This document shows, one piece after another, positions 54,919 through 63,868 of a stretch of DNA of 64,000 nt. The stretch covers positions 1,237,902 to 1,301,901 of the forward strand of contig CP011392.1 of assembly GCA_001005265.1 (NCBI GenBank), in the 5' to 3' direction. The stretch comes from Dehalogenimonas sp. WBC-2. GTDB taxonomy: Bacteria; Chloroflexota; Dehalococcoidia; Dehalococcoidales; Dehalococcoidaceae. Numbering within the stretch: position 1 is the stretch's first letter; the number at the start of each line of letters is the position of its first letter. The translations under genes were made by a program, and so were the position numbers. The notes beneath the pieces were generated by a model. That model searched no databases, was not told the DNA's origin, and saw only the letters and a list, made by a program, of their open reading frames with translations.

Positions 54919-55446
54919 CTAAATTTGTTCCAGCTCTTTAAGCGTTTTAGACAGGATCTCGTTGACCCGGGCGATCTTGGTCGGGTCCTTGCGTGAGGCT
55001 ATCCGCCCTATCACATGGTGCAGTTCATGGAATGAACTCATCGCTTCACGGAAATCGTGCAGGTGCTCCTTGTCCGCGGAACCCCACCAACCCCGTAGCC
55101 GCTCACCGATTTTTTCAATAGTCTCTTTCTGCTCTTCGAGGAATTTCCGGCCGGTATCGGTAATGGTGTAAACCTTTTTGCCATCCTCGGCATTTGAGGT
55201 GACGTACCCCATATCCTCCAGCAACTGGAGCACAGGGTAAACACTTCCAGCACTGGGCGAGTACAGGCCGTGAAAACGGTCTTCCAACTCCGTTGTGAGT
55301 TCGTAGCCGTGAGATGACTTGTCCTTCAACAGTTCCAGGATGACGTATTTCATATCCCCTTTCTTGAATAATCGCGTACGCCTTTCAAAAGGATTACCGT
55401 GCCTTTCGAAACCAGCATCTAATCCACCGAAACGTGGGTCAAACAT
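54919..55446 (-). CDS. PadR-family transcriptional regulator
   Basis: 175 aa. The winged helix is KKGDMKYVILELLKDKSSHG, followed by SAGSVYPVLQLLEDMGYV, the recognition helix region of PadR. A helical C-terminal dimerisation part follows. The ATG at 55446 has GGAGG 6 nt upstream. The N-terminal 30 residues are Phe/Gly/Arg-rich (MFDPRFGGLDAGFERHG). It likely represses itself and the exporter until an effector drug binds. Confidence 0.9.
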   Translation of the reverse strand: MFDPRFGGLDAGFERHGNPFERRTRLFKKGDMKYVILELLKDKSSHGYELTTELEDRFHGLYSPSAGSVYPVLQLLEDMGYVTSNAEDGKKVYTITDTGRKFLEEQKETIEKIGERLRGWWGSADKEHLHDFREAMSSFHELHHVIGRIASRKDPTKIARVNEILSKTLKELEQI

Positions 55447-55476
55447 AGTGGACCTCCATAACAATTTATTACGATA

Positions 55477-55506
55477 TATTGTAATGCAATACAATACTAT
55501 TGTCAA
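55477..55506 (-). promoter_or_regulatory. padR promoter with operator palindrome
   Basis: TTGACA (55506-55501), 17-nt spacer, TACAAT (55483-55478). TATTGTA/TACAATA (55477-55496) forms a 20-bp inverted repeat over the -10 box, a likely PadR autoregulatory site. Confidence 0.8.
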
Positions 55507-55701
55507 CAGTCGTATCAAATGATGTTCGCGGAGAACTGCCCTCTTCAAATACTCGGAAAAGCCCGAAGAGGCTTATACAATAAGCCCGGTCACTTCACTC
55601 ACTATACTGGTCGAAAGAATAATGAGTTTGTTGAAGCTTTCCCCATTACCATCTTGTCAAAATTCGGTTTAAAATGAATCAAGAGGTCAGGAGGATTTAA
55701 T

Positions 55702-55953
55702 ATGGCTGATAACACCCGGCTTTACGGCACCACATGGTGCCCCCACACCCGCCGTTCTCGGGCAATCATGGACCGCCAGAAGGTCGTATATACCTGGTTC
55801 GACATCGAAGAGGACAGAGAGGCCTGCGCCTTCGTGGAACAGGTTAACAGGGGGGACCGTAGCGTACCCACCATCGTCTTTCCTGACGGCACAGTCTTAG
55901 TAGAACCTGATGATAACGCATTAGTTGAAAAATGCCAGGGATTGAGGCCTTAA
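55702..55953 (+). CDS. Glutaredoxin-like protein, single-cysteine active site
   Basis: 83-aa thioredoxin-fold protein. The active site reads TTWCPHTRRSR, so only the first cysteine of the usual C-x-x-C is present (CPHT). Other motifs include VNRGDRSVPTIVFPDGTVLVEP with the cis-proline. This resembles mycoredoxin-like/monothiol glutaredoxins, but the second cysteine is Thr. Probably reduces mixed disulfides. AGGAGG precedes the ATG. Confidence 0.85.
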   Translation: MADNTRLYGTTWCPHTRRSRAIMDRQKVVYTWFDIEEDREACAFVEQVNRGDRSVPTIVFPDGTVLVEPDDNALVEKCQGLRP

Positions 55954-56177
55954 AGCTAATCGGAGAGTATCATAAGAATAATTGCCACGCAACCACATTC
56001 AGAATAAGTTAAAGGCCTTCATGGGAGCGTATTGCCTGCCTGATTTCCCTGTATTACCACAAGTCACTGCGAATCTATGACGAAGCGATCCCTGTATCCC
56101 CACGCTCCACCCTGCTTAAGCTGGACCAGAAGTAAGTGAACGGAGTCAAAGAACCTTCTTTTTCCCATTAGCCCCGG

Positions 56178-56501
56178 CTAAACGTCCGCGCCGGCCGGTT
56201 TACCGCCCTCAACCCCCGTCACCGGCTTGCTTTTCTCAGTTTCTTTTGAGTCGCTTTTCACTTCCGCCGGTTTCTCCGCCGCCTCTTTTTCTTTTTTGCG
56301 GTGTTCTATCTCGGGATCCACTTCCGTCCTGCTGTCGGTCACGTAGAACCCCGGACCCTTAAACACCAGATGCGGTGCGTGGTACACCCTTTGACCCTTG
56401 TCGCCACATTTTGGGCAATTATTACCACCCGTCTCAGAAAACTTGCGCGTCACTTCAAATCGTGACTTACAATTTAAACAATCATATTCGTAGGTCGGCA
56501 T
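56178..56501 (-). CDS. FmdB-family zinc-ribbon protein
   Basis: 107 aa. The start MPTYEYDCLNCKSRFEV and the second pair NNCPKCGDKG form the four-Cys zinc ribbon of the FmdB regulatory family. The rest is a charged, disordered Lys/Glu tail. The ATG at 56501 has GGGAG 8 nt upstream. Function is unknown; FmdB-type proteins are often annotated as regulators. Confidence 0.9.
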   Translation of the reverse strand: MPTYEYDCLNCKSRFEVTRKFSETGGNNCPKCGDKGQRVYHAPHLVFKGPGFYVTDSRTEVDPEIEHRKKEKEAAEKPAEVKSDSKETEKSKPVTGVEGGKPAGADV

Positions 56502-56565
56502 GCACATTTCTCCCTTTGTTTAACAATGTTCTCGTCAATTACAATCTATAATGAAATACGAACTA

Positions 56566-56946
56566 TCAGCCTAACACCGCCACAACCTCAATCTCCACCA
56601 GGGCATTCTTAGCCAGCCCTGAAATCTCCACGGTGCTTCTGGCTGGCGGCTTAACCGGAAAATACTCGGCATAGACCTCGTTCATGGCAACAAATCCGGA
56701 CAGGTCGGTAATAAACACCGTGGCTTTGACTACATCTGCCATGGTCCCACCCGCGGCTTCAACGACGGCCTTCAGATTATCAAGTACCTGCCTGGTCTGA
56801 ACGCCGATGTCTCCGCTGACCTCACCGGTGGCCGGGTTAATCGGCAGTTGCCCGGAAGTAAATAGCATGCTTCCTGCTTTAACTGCTTGGGAGTATGGAC
56901 CGATAGCTTTTGGAGCCAGTTCGGTGTGGATGACCTCTTTTACCAA
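56566..56946 (-). CDS. ridA: RidA-family reactive intermediate deaminase
   Basis: Hydrolyses 2-aminoacrylate and other imines released by PLP enzymes. 126 aa; family motifs [38 protein letters not shown] and the substrate arginine in [11 protein letters not shown]. Forms trimers in the family. It stands 64 bp upstream of the FmdB gene on the same strand. Confidence 0.95.
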   Translation of the reverse strand: MVKEVIHTELAPKAIGPYSQAVKAGSMLFTSGQLPINPATGEVSGDIGVQTRQVLDNLKAVVEAAGGTMADVVKATVFITDLSGFVAMNEVYAEYFPVKPPARSTVEISGLAKNALVEIEVVAVLG

Positions 56947-57338
56947 ATTACAACCCTCATCTAATATATAAACGATTTGATTTTATCCGACATGGGCACT
57001 TTTCGCAATTCACGTTGTGTTCCTACCGGTACCTGCCAGTCCATCATCCACTCTGAAACACTTGCATCAAGGTACAATGATCCAAATATTGCGATGTCTT
57101 AAGATTTATGAAAATGCAATATCACATTGCAGCCAGTGAATTGAAAATGCTCAAGCGGGAAGCTGAAACCTTAATGACCTATGATTTACTTGAACCTGAG
57201 AAGAGTGTGGACATCTGTTAATCCATTTGGATAAATGTTAGGAACTTCAAACTCACTCCGGTGTCAATTTCATATTTATCCTTAGACAAAGCCTTAGAGA
57301 AGGTGGTATTTATTGTCGTTTGGCAATCATTGAGATGC
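56947..57338. other. Gene-free stretch
   Basis: About 390 bp. The only frame of note is a 37-codon plus-strand ORF at 57108-57221, which has no Shine-Dalgarno. No other signal is seen. Confidence 0.45.
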
Positions 57339-57369
57339 AAAATCAGGGGGGCGTTAGCGCCCCCCTGAT
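57339..57369 (-). terminator. Terminator of the surface-protein genes
   Basis: Perfect 12-bp stem ATCAGGGGGGCG/CGCCCCCCTGAT with a 4-nt loop. On the minus strand it runs into TTTT. Confidence 0.85.
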
Positions 57370-57388
57370 CTACACCTATTTCTTGCTA

Positions 57389-59080
57389 TTAAATCCGTCT
57401 GCGAGCAAAGAAGACCCAACCCAGAGCAGCCAGCACGGCGATGCCCAGTACGATCCACACCCACGGAGGGATAGTAGTGCTTGGAGGCGGGGGCGTCGTG
57501 GTCGTGGTTGCAATCACCGCGAAGTTAGCGGTAACGCTCTTGTTGCCATCCATGGTCACAGTGGTGGAAGCAGAAGTTGTGCTAGCCACCGGGCCGGTCC
57601 AGCTTGAAAACTGATAACCGCTGGCCGGTGTCGCTACCAGATTGACCACCGTGCCGGCGTCGTAAGTAAAACCGCCTTCACCCGGCGTAGTTACTGAACC
57701 CCCAGCGCCGCTGGAAACAGTCAGCGTATAGGTTGTGGTTGATATCACCGTGAAGTTGGCGGTAACGCTCTTGTTGCCATTCATGGTAACAGTGGTGGAA
57801 GCGGATGCTGAATTAGCCACCGCGCCGGTCCAGCTTGAGAACTGATAGCCGCTGGCTGGTGTCGCTACCAGATTGACCACCGTGCCGGCGTCGTAAGTAA
57901 AACCGCCTTCACCCGGAGCAGTTACCGAACCCCCAGCGCCGCTGGAAACAGTCAGCGTATAGGTTGTGGTTGATATCACCGTGAAGTTAGCGGTAACGCT
58001 CTTGTTGCCATTCATGGTCACGGTAGTGGAAGCGGATGTTGAATTAGCCACCGTGCCGGTCCAGCTTGAAAACTGATAGCCGCTGGCCGGTGTAGCTACC
58101 AGATTGACCACCGTGCCGGCGTTGTAAGTAAAACTGCCTTCACCCGGCGTGGTCACCAAGCCCCCAGCGCCGCTGGAGACAGTCAGCGTATAGGTCGTGG
58201 TTCCAGACGGTATCACCGTGAAGTTAGCGGTAACGCTCTTGTTGCCATCCATGGTCACGGTAGTGGAAGCGGATGTTGAATTAGCCACCGGGCCGGTCCA
58301 GCTTGAAAACTGATAGCCGCTGGCCGGTGTCGCCACCAGATTGACCACTGTGCCGGCGTCGTAAGTAAAACCGCCTTCACCCGGAGCAGTTACCGAGCCT
58401 CCAGCACTGCTGGAGACAGTCAGCGTATAGGTTGTGGTTGATATCACCGTGAAGTTAGCGGTAACGCTCTTGTTGCCATCCATGGTCACGGTGGTGGAAG
58501 CGGATGCTGAATTAGCCACCGAACCCGTCCAGCTTGAGAACTGATAGCCGCTGGCCGGTGTAGCTACCAGATTGACCACCGTGCCGGCGTCGTAAGTAAA
58601 GCCGCCTTCACCCGGCGTGGTCACCGAGCCCCCAGCGCCGCTGGAGACAGTCAGCGTATATTCAATGGTCACTGACAAGTCCAGTGTATCCACGCTGCCG
58701 GATGAAAAGGTTGTTGATCCTGCGGGGATACCATCAACATAAAGATTGATTGTATCCCCGTTAGTCCCGCCTTCCACGGCCGGAGTGACAGGGTCATCCG
58801 CGGAGACTCTGAAAGCAGAACTTATCCCGTATTCACCCTGCGCGTCTGTGGTGCCGCTGGCGTATTCCACACCATTTATTGATGCAGACACAGAGAGACC
58901 CGCAGGCGCAGGACTTCCGTTTACTGTCACTTGTCCCCCCAGTTGATGAGGCATTTGGGGAACCGCCATCACTACTGTTGCGCTCATAGCTATGAGAACA
59001 ATGGCGGTGGTTAGCCGGAGCCCAAAGGCTCCGGCTAACCCTATTATTTTGCTTTTTGTTGGAATACCAAGCTTAATCAT
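57389..59080 (-). CDS. Exported repeat protein with five InlB-like B-repeats and a membrane tail
   Basis: 563 aa. A signal-anchor-like N-terminus (LTTAIVLIAMSATVVMA) is followed by a short carboxypeptidase-like beta domain (about residues 45-140). Five near-identical repeats of 77 residues follow, each starting TYTLTVSSGAGGSVT and ending GNKSVTANFTVI. This is the bacterial 'divergent InlB B-repeat' type. A Thr/Pro linker and a C-terminal helix WVWIVLGIAVLAALGWVFFA with ARRRI close the protein, anchoring it in the membrane. AAGGAG precedes the ATG. Likely a cell-surface stalk or adhesin. Confidence 0.88.
   Translation of the reverse strand: MIKLGIPTKSKIIGLAGAFGLRLTTAIVLIAMSATVVMAVPQMPHQLGGQVTVNGSPAPAGLSVSASINGVEYASGTTDAQGEYGISSAFRVSADDPVTPAVEGGTNGDTINLYVDGIPAGSTTFSSGSVDTLDLSVTIEYTLTVSSGAGGSVTTPGEGGFTYDAGTVVNLVATPASGYQFSSWTGSVANSASASTTVTMDGNKSVTANFTVISTTTYTLTVSSSAGGSVTAPGEGGFTYDAGTVVNLVATPASGYQFSSWTGPVANSTSASTTVTMDGNKSVTANFTVIPSGTTTYTLTVSSGAGGLVTTPGEGSFTYNAGTVVNLVATPASGYQFSSWTGTVANSTSASTTVTMNGNKSVTANFTVISTTTYTLTVSSGAGGSVTAPGEGGFTYDAGTVVNLVATPASGYQFSSWTGAVANSASASTTVTMNGNKSVTANFTVISTTTYTLTVSSGAGGSVTTPGEGGFTYDAGTVVNLVATPASGYQFSSWTGPVASTTSASTTVTMDGNKSVTANFAVIATTTTTPPPPSTTIPPWVWIVLGIAVLAALGWVFFARRRI
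57521..58675 (-). repeat. Five tandem near-identical repeats (231 bp; one 237 bp)
   Basis: Repeat starts at 57521, 57752, 57983, 58220 and 58451. Copies differ mostly by single bases, so copy number can change by recombination. One copy carries a 6-bp insertion that adds two residues. Confidence 0.92.
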
Positions 59081-59117
59081 TGTCGATTCTCCTTATAAAA
59101 CCGTCATTCTATTACTA

Positions 59118-62100
59118 CTAAGCAGGATGACTATCAGACGGTGTTACAGTATTATCGGCATTGAAGTACACCCAGTAACCAAGGCCTGGCTGGAAGTGAG
59201 CGCTGGTTGTAACCAGTGAGTAGTATGTGTTCAAACCGTACCAATAGATCGGTAACCGGTAATCGGTGCCGGTCAGGTAGGCCAGAACAGTATTCGGCAT
59301 GGCTGACTTGAAGCCGATTAGGTTCCAGCCTTCAAACACCGGATAGCTCGGCGGCAGATCAATTCCGCCGGTAGGCATTGATGAGCCGGTGAATGAAATG
59401 GTGGCTTCTGCGTTCATGTTGATCCAGTAGCCCTTGCCGTCTACCATCGTCGTCAGATCACTAAACCCGTAAGGGCTCCAGCTTGTCCATGTTTCGGTAG
59501 CGGCATTATAGCTCCAGGCGCTGATTACGTTGTCCAGTGCTCCATCGAGCACTGCGGTTATGGATGAATCGACCGGTATCAGCGGCAAGGATATTAAGTT
59601 CCAGCCTGGGTTCAGCAACAAGGAAACAGTGTCTAGTTCCTCAGACGCTATAACACTGAACGAATTGCTTTCACCAGATTCCAACTCCGTGCTGGTAGCC
59701 ACCAACACATAAGTCCATGCATAGTCAAGGTTCAATCCAGCGAAAGTAGCCTCGCCGCTTACGGCACTAACGGTTAGCGTGCCGTCAAGTGTGGCGCCCG
59801 GTGCGCCGGTGCCGGGTTTGATCGCGATGGTCACGCTAGCGGCGGAGTCCACAGTATTGCCGTAGAGGTCCTGAATGGTGACCACCGGTTGCGTGGTAAA
59901 GGCTGAGCCTGCCACGGCTCCGGCGGGTTGGGTGGTGAAGACTACCTGGGCTGCGAGAGCGGGGTTCACCGTGAAGTCAGCTCCAGCATAGGTGATGTTG
60001 TAGTTCGGGTTGTTGGCGTTGGTCACAGTACCCTGCTGAATCGCAAAAGCACCCGCGGTATTGCCGCCTGCGTCTACTCGGGTTAAGACACCAGCGAGTT
60101 CTTCACTACCAACAAGCGTGCCAGGGGTAGTTGTGAAGGTCAGCGCCGGATCAACAACACCGGCAATCTTGTTGGCGGCAACGGCAGTTACCGTGACGGC
60201 AAAGGTGGTGATATTGCCGGACAGCGTCGGCTGGGCCAGTGTATAGTTGCCTGCGGCATCGCCACCCAGGGTGTAACCGGTGGTGGTGATTACTATACCC
60301 GTGTCGACATTCTCGTCAACAAAGGTAAATACCGGTGTGCCTACCAGAGTTACGTCCTGGGAGAGGATTACTCCGCTAAGTACCGCGGTGCCGCTGGCGG
60401 TGGCCGTGGCATTTCCGTCATAAACCTTGTTGTCACCGGTCAGGCCGGTTACCGTCAGTTCTATAGCGGTGATGTCAGCGGACAGCGTCGGATGGATCAG
60501 TGTATAGTTGCCGGCATCCGTGCCAGCCAGGCTGTAACCGGTGGTGGTGATTACGATACCCGTGCCGACATTCGCTTCATCAAAGGTAAATACCGGTGTG
60601 CCGTCCAGTGTCACAATCTCATCAGTCACAACGCCGCTAAGTATTGCTATGCCACTGGCAGCAGCGTCAGTGTTTCCATTATAAACCCTGTTGTCACCGG
60701 TCAGGCCGGTTACCGTTAGTTCTTTGGCGGTGATGTCAGCGGACAGCGTCGGCTGAGTCAGTGTATAGTTGCCCGTGGCATCGCCACCCAGGGTGTAACC
60801 GGTGGTGGTGATTACTATACCCGTGTCGACATTCTCGTCAACAAAGGTAAATACCGGTGTGCCTACCAGAGTTACGTCCTGGGAGAGGATTACTCCGTTA
60901 AGTGCCGCGGTGCCGCTGGCGGTGGCCGTGGCGTTTCCGTCATAAACCTTATTGTCACCGGTCAGGCCGGTTACCGTCAGTTCTATAGCGGTGATGTTAG
61001 CGGACAGTGTCGGCTGAGTCAGCGTATAGTTGCCTGTGGCGTCGCCACCCAGGGTGTAACCGGTGGTGGTGATTGCGATACCCGTGGCGGCATTTGCGTT
61101 AACAAAGGTAAATACCGGTGTGCCGTTCAGAGTTACATTCTCGGAGTCGATTACGCCGCTGAGCGCCGGGGCGCCGGTGGCACCAGCGTCAGTGTTTCCG
61201 TCATAAACCTTGTTGTCACCGGTCAGGCCGGTTACTGTTAGTTCTTTGGCGGTGATGCTGCCGGTGGTGTTGTTGGCAAAGGTTATATTGTAGTTGTCGC
61301 CGCCGTTACCGTCAGCTACCGTACCAGCCGGGGTGAGTATCTTTCCGGTTGCCACGTTTTGATCGTTAAAGGTCTGTATCCATGTGACCGTGTCACCTGA
61401 TGCCAGGCTGCCGGTGGTGATTGTAGGTACACCAACTGATGTGTTATCACCATCGTAAACCTTGGTGTCGGTCACCGCCGTTACCGTGATGTCGCGAACG
61501 GTGATGTCGGCAGTCGTCGTCGGCTGAGTCAGCGTGTAGTTGCCAACGTCAGCTCCGGTGAGGGTTAATCCGCTTACCGTTACTGTCTTGCCAGTGCCGA
61601 CGTTCTCTGTATCAAAGGCGCCTGCCGCGTCGGTTTCGACCAGAGTGACGTCATGTCCGGACTCAACTCCAACAAGGACAGCTGTACCGGTAAGAGTGGC
61701 ATCAGTGGTTCCGTCATACACCTTGTTGTCAGCGGTTATGCCGGTCACCGTCAGTTCTTTCGGATCTACTGTGATATTGTCACTGATATCGGTGATAGTG
61801 CCGGTAACAGTATCAGTGGCCGTTATGGTTTGAGTTCCGACGGTCTTAAAGGCTACGCCGTCGGTGAATGTCTTTACACCAGCGTCACCTGCGAGGAATA
61901 TATAGTTTCCGGGCAGTATTGCTGCCGCATCCGTTGAAGTGAAGTGGACGGTTCCCAGGTAGCCGGTGGCAGTGTTGCCATAGACGTCCAGGGCCGTCAC
62001 TATTATATTCGAGCCGGTTCCAACCACTGATGGGCTGGTTATGCCGGTAACAGCCAGTATGACGGCATTTATAGGCTCTATCTCAATATTGGCACTGATG

Positions 62101-63461
62101 CCATCATTAGCTTCAGTATCTGATACCGCGACCTTCTGCGTGGTTCCGGCAGTCTTCAATGTCAGTCCGTTGGTAAAGGTATGGACGCCATTATCACCCA
62201 AAACGAAGGTGTAAGGTGCCGGCAGTATTGCCTGCGGGTCTGTTGAGGTGAAGGTTATGGTACCCACGTAATTCGTCTTGACTTCGCCGTTCTCCATCAC
62301 GGTTACAGTCACATTACCGGGTGTCCCGGCAGTTGTCGGACTGGTGATTCCAGTTATATTAAAGGATATCGGCGTCGGTGCGGTAACGGCATTGGCAATC
62401 AATGTGACCGCAGTCTGTGATAACGCCCTGCCGTTCAGCGATGCGTCGGTATTGATGGCGATTGCCTTAAGAGCCAGTATATTTCCCTCAACATGAGCAG
62501 TCGTTCCGATCGCCACACTGATACCTTCATTATCACCTGAAACCTGCCAGAAGATGTTCGAGGCCTGCGCGTTGCCTGCCAGGACAACATTTGCGCCGGA
62601 ACCGAACGTCAAATCTCCCCCTATCTGGAAGATCCAGACAGCACTCGGGTCGCCTTGGGCGTCAAGGGTAACATCACTATTTACCAAAACTCCCGTGCCC
62701 CACTTGTAGAGACCCGGGTAGAGTGTCCATCCGCTAAGATTCCCGGAGTATAACTCGGTAGCGTTCGGGTTGGTGCGTCCTGCGGCGGTGGTATAGGCTG
62801 TTTCCATATTACCTACAGCCGTGGTTAGAGCAACAGGAGTTATTCCGGCAGATCCCGTATAGTCAGGTGCGTATACTTTTCCTACCACCAGGGATGACGT
62901 CGAAAAGGTCTCCGAGGCATCCAGTATCAACCCGAATCCAGTTATGGCCGTCGAAGTGATTGGACTAACTCCAATATTTCCCGTAACCAGTGTGGTGCCG
63001 GTGGTGGTGACTCCTGTTTTTGCCAGAATGGCATAATTGGCCGCCGTTCCCAGGTCTATCGTTTCCTGCACCGTAATGAAAGACCAGGTGATTGTTGCGT
63101 TGGGGTCCTCAGCGTTCGTCACGGCGCCCGCCGGGATGGTGACAGTGTATGCTGTGCCATAGTCGAAGTCGGTATGAGTGATGGTTAGTGTGCGATTGTC
63201 CTCACCCAGCGTTGCCACCACACCGCCCGGGTCTGGCGCAATACCCACCCCAGCTAGGTTGACACCAATTACATCGACGTCAAACACGGCTGTTACGGTG
63301 GCATCCAGAGCCACATTTGCGGCTCCGTCTAGCGGCGCCAGCGTTGTCGCTGTCGGGACGGCCGCCATTACCGGCGCCACCGTCATAATGGTTAAACTCA
63401 ATCCCAACAGCATGGTGATGGCTAGTCCCCATATTGAACGAATTTTAGCTTTTGCCTTCAT
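59118..63461 (-). CDS. Giant exported surface protein with ice-binding-like, YDG/MBG repeat and C-terminal domains
   Basis: 1,447 aa. Sec signal peptide (MLLGLSLTIMTVAPVMA). Domains in order: Ig-like Big_5 (about 35-130); DUF3494 ice-binding-like beta solenoid (about 135-340; ILAKTGVTTTGTTLVTGNIG, AVWIFQIGGDLTFGSG); two Ig-like repeats (about 345-560); YDG repeats with NKVYDGNTDA (about 570-1110); MBG-like (about 1115-1195); an Ig-like domain; and a C-terminal module with paired GWNLISLPL and GYWINM segments (about 1305-1447). No LPXTG or final helix is seen. DUF3494 in non-polar bacteria often mediates adhesion. Companion to the neighbouring repeat protein. Confidence 0.88.
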   Translation of the reverse strand: MKAKAKIRSIWGLAITMLLGLSLTIMTVAPVMAAVPTATTLAPLDGAANVALDATVTAVFDVDVIGVNLAGVGIAPDPGGVVATLGEDNRTLTITHTDFDYGTAYTVTIPAGAVTNAEDPNATITWSFITVQETIDLGTAANYAILAKTGVTTTGTTLVTGNIGVSPITSTAITGFGLILDASETFSTSSLVVGKVYAPDYTGSAGITPVALTTAVGNMETAYTTAAGRTNPNATELYSGNLSGWTLYPGLYKWGTGVLVNSDVTLDAQGDPSAVWIFQIGGDLTFGSGANVVLAGNAQASNIFWQVSGDNEGISVAIGTTAHVEGNILALKAIAINTDASLNGRALSQTAVTLIANAVTAPTPISFNITGITSPTTAGTPGNVTVTVMENGEVKTNYVGTITFTSTDPQAILPAPYTFVLGDNGVHTFTNGLTLKTAGTTQKVAVSDTEANDGISANIEIEPINAVILAVTGITSPSVVGTGSNIIVTALDVYGNTATGYLGTVHFTSTDAAAILPGNYIFLAGDAGVKTFTDGVAFKTVGTQTITATDTVTGTITDISDNITVDPKELTVTGITADNKVYDGTTDATLTGTAVLVGVESGHDVTLVETDAAGAFDTENVGTGKTVTVSGLTLTGADVGNYTLTQPTTTADITVRDITVTAVTDTKVYDGDNTSVGVPTITTGSLASGDTVTWIQTFNDQNVATGKILTPAGTVADGNGGDNYNITFANNTTGSITAKELTVTGLTGDNKVYDGNTDAGATGAPALSGVIDSENVTLNGTPVFTFVNANAATGIAITTTGYTLGGDATGNYTLTQPTLSANITAIELTVTGLTGDNKVYDGNATATASGTAALNGVILSQDVTLVGTPVFTFVDENVDTGIVITTTGYTLGGDATGNYTLTQPTLSADITAKELTVTGLTGDNRVYNGNTDAAASGIAILSGVVTDEIVTLDGTPVFTFDEANVGTGIVITTTGYSLAGTDAGNYTLIHPTLSADITAIELTVTGLTGDNKVYDGNATATASGTAVLSGVILSQDVTLVGTPVFTFVDENVDTGIVITTTGYTLGGDAAGNYTLAQPTLSGNITTFAVTVTAVAANKIAGVVDPALTFTTTPGTLVGSEELAGVLTRVDAGGNTAGAFAIQQGTVTNANNPNYNITYAGADFTVNPALAAQVVFTTQPAGAVAGSAFTTQPVVTIQDLYGNTVDSAASVTIAIKPGTGAPGATLDGTLTVSAVSGEATFAGLNLDYAWTYVLVATSTELESGESNSFSVIASEELDTVSLLLNPGWNLISLPLIPVDSSITAVLDGALDNVISAWSYNAATETWTSWSPYGFSDLTTMVDGKGYWINMNAEATISFTGSSMPTGGIDLPPSYPVFEGWNLIGFKSAMPNTVLAYLTGTDYRLPIYWYGLNTYYSLVTTSAHFQPGLGYWVYFNADNTVTPSDSHPA
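60200..61250 (-). repeat. YDG-domain tandem repeats of 261 bp
   Basis: The same GTCACCGGTCAGGCCGGTTA word recurs at about 60432, 60693, 60954 and 61214, a period of 261 bp (87 aa). Units around 60230-60480 and 60755-61000 are nearly identical. More diverged units extend on both sides. Confidence 0.85.
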
Positions 63462-63660
63462 GTTAACTCTTCTTTCTTGCTAATGTTTTGTTCTCTTTAT
63501 AATCAACCGCTACAAGCCCCGGTTGCGGTGCCTGATCTAATTTGGCATTGGTTTCTTGCTAATATGCCATTCTTTCCCTCCTCGCGCTAAGTGCGCTCTT
63601 CTCCTGCGGTCCAGCCGCAATTTCTCATCTCGACAAGAATATACTAATAAATATTATTAT
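63462..63660 (-). promoter_or_regulatory. Structured leader of the giant surface-protein gene with a mini-ORF
   Basis: On the minus strand: hairpins TGCGG/CCGCA and GCGC/GCGC, then GAGGAGG and an ATG-GCA-TAT-TAG mini-ORF (63570-63559). A GGCAT/ATGCC hairpin and a CAACCG/CGGTTG hairpin follow. TTAGCAAGAAA occurs twice. This looks like a regulated leader, but it matches no riboswitch class I know. Confidence 0.45.
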
Positions 63661-63868
63661 TATGGGGCTGCACGACCCTTACCGATATGCGTAAAAATAC
63701 GTAAAAAATGATTTTGAAGTACCTGTTTTTCAACGGTCATATATCTATAATCCATTGATCAAGCCCGTGTTTTACAACAGCAGCGGCATCCAATGTAACC
63801 GCAGTTGCGATGCCTGGACCTGTTTATAATTTACAGGTTATAACTCATCTCTATGGGTATTACAGCCT
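63661..63868. other. Gene-free stretch upstream of the surface-protein gene
   Basis: AT-rich. It includes a CGTAAAAAT/CGTAAAAAAT direct repeat (about 63690-63708). No clear promoter pair or ORF. Confidence 0.4.

Noticed and set aside
57108-57221. 37-codon plus-strand ORF in a gene-free stretch
   Set aside because: No ribosome site, no promoter and no recognisable motif.
57521-58675. Regular repeats considered as a CRISPR array
   Set aside because: The period is 231 bp without spacers, and the repeats encode in-frame protein domains.
63462-63660. Leader considered as a cyclic-di-GMP or glycine riboswitch
   Set aside because: The conserved cores of those classes are missing; only generic hairpins are seen.
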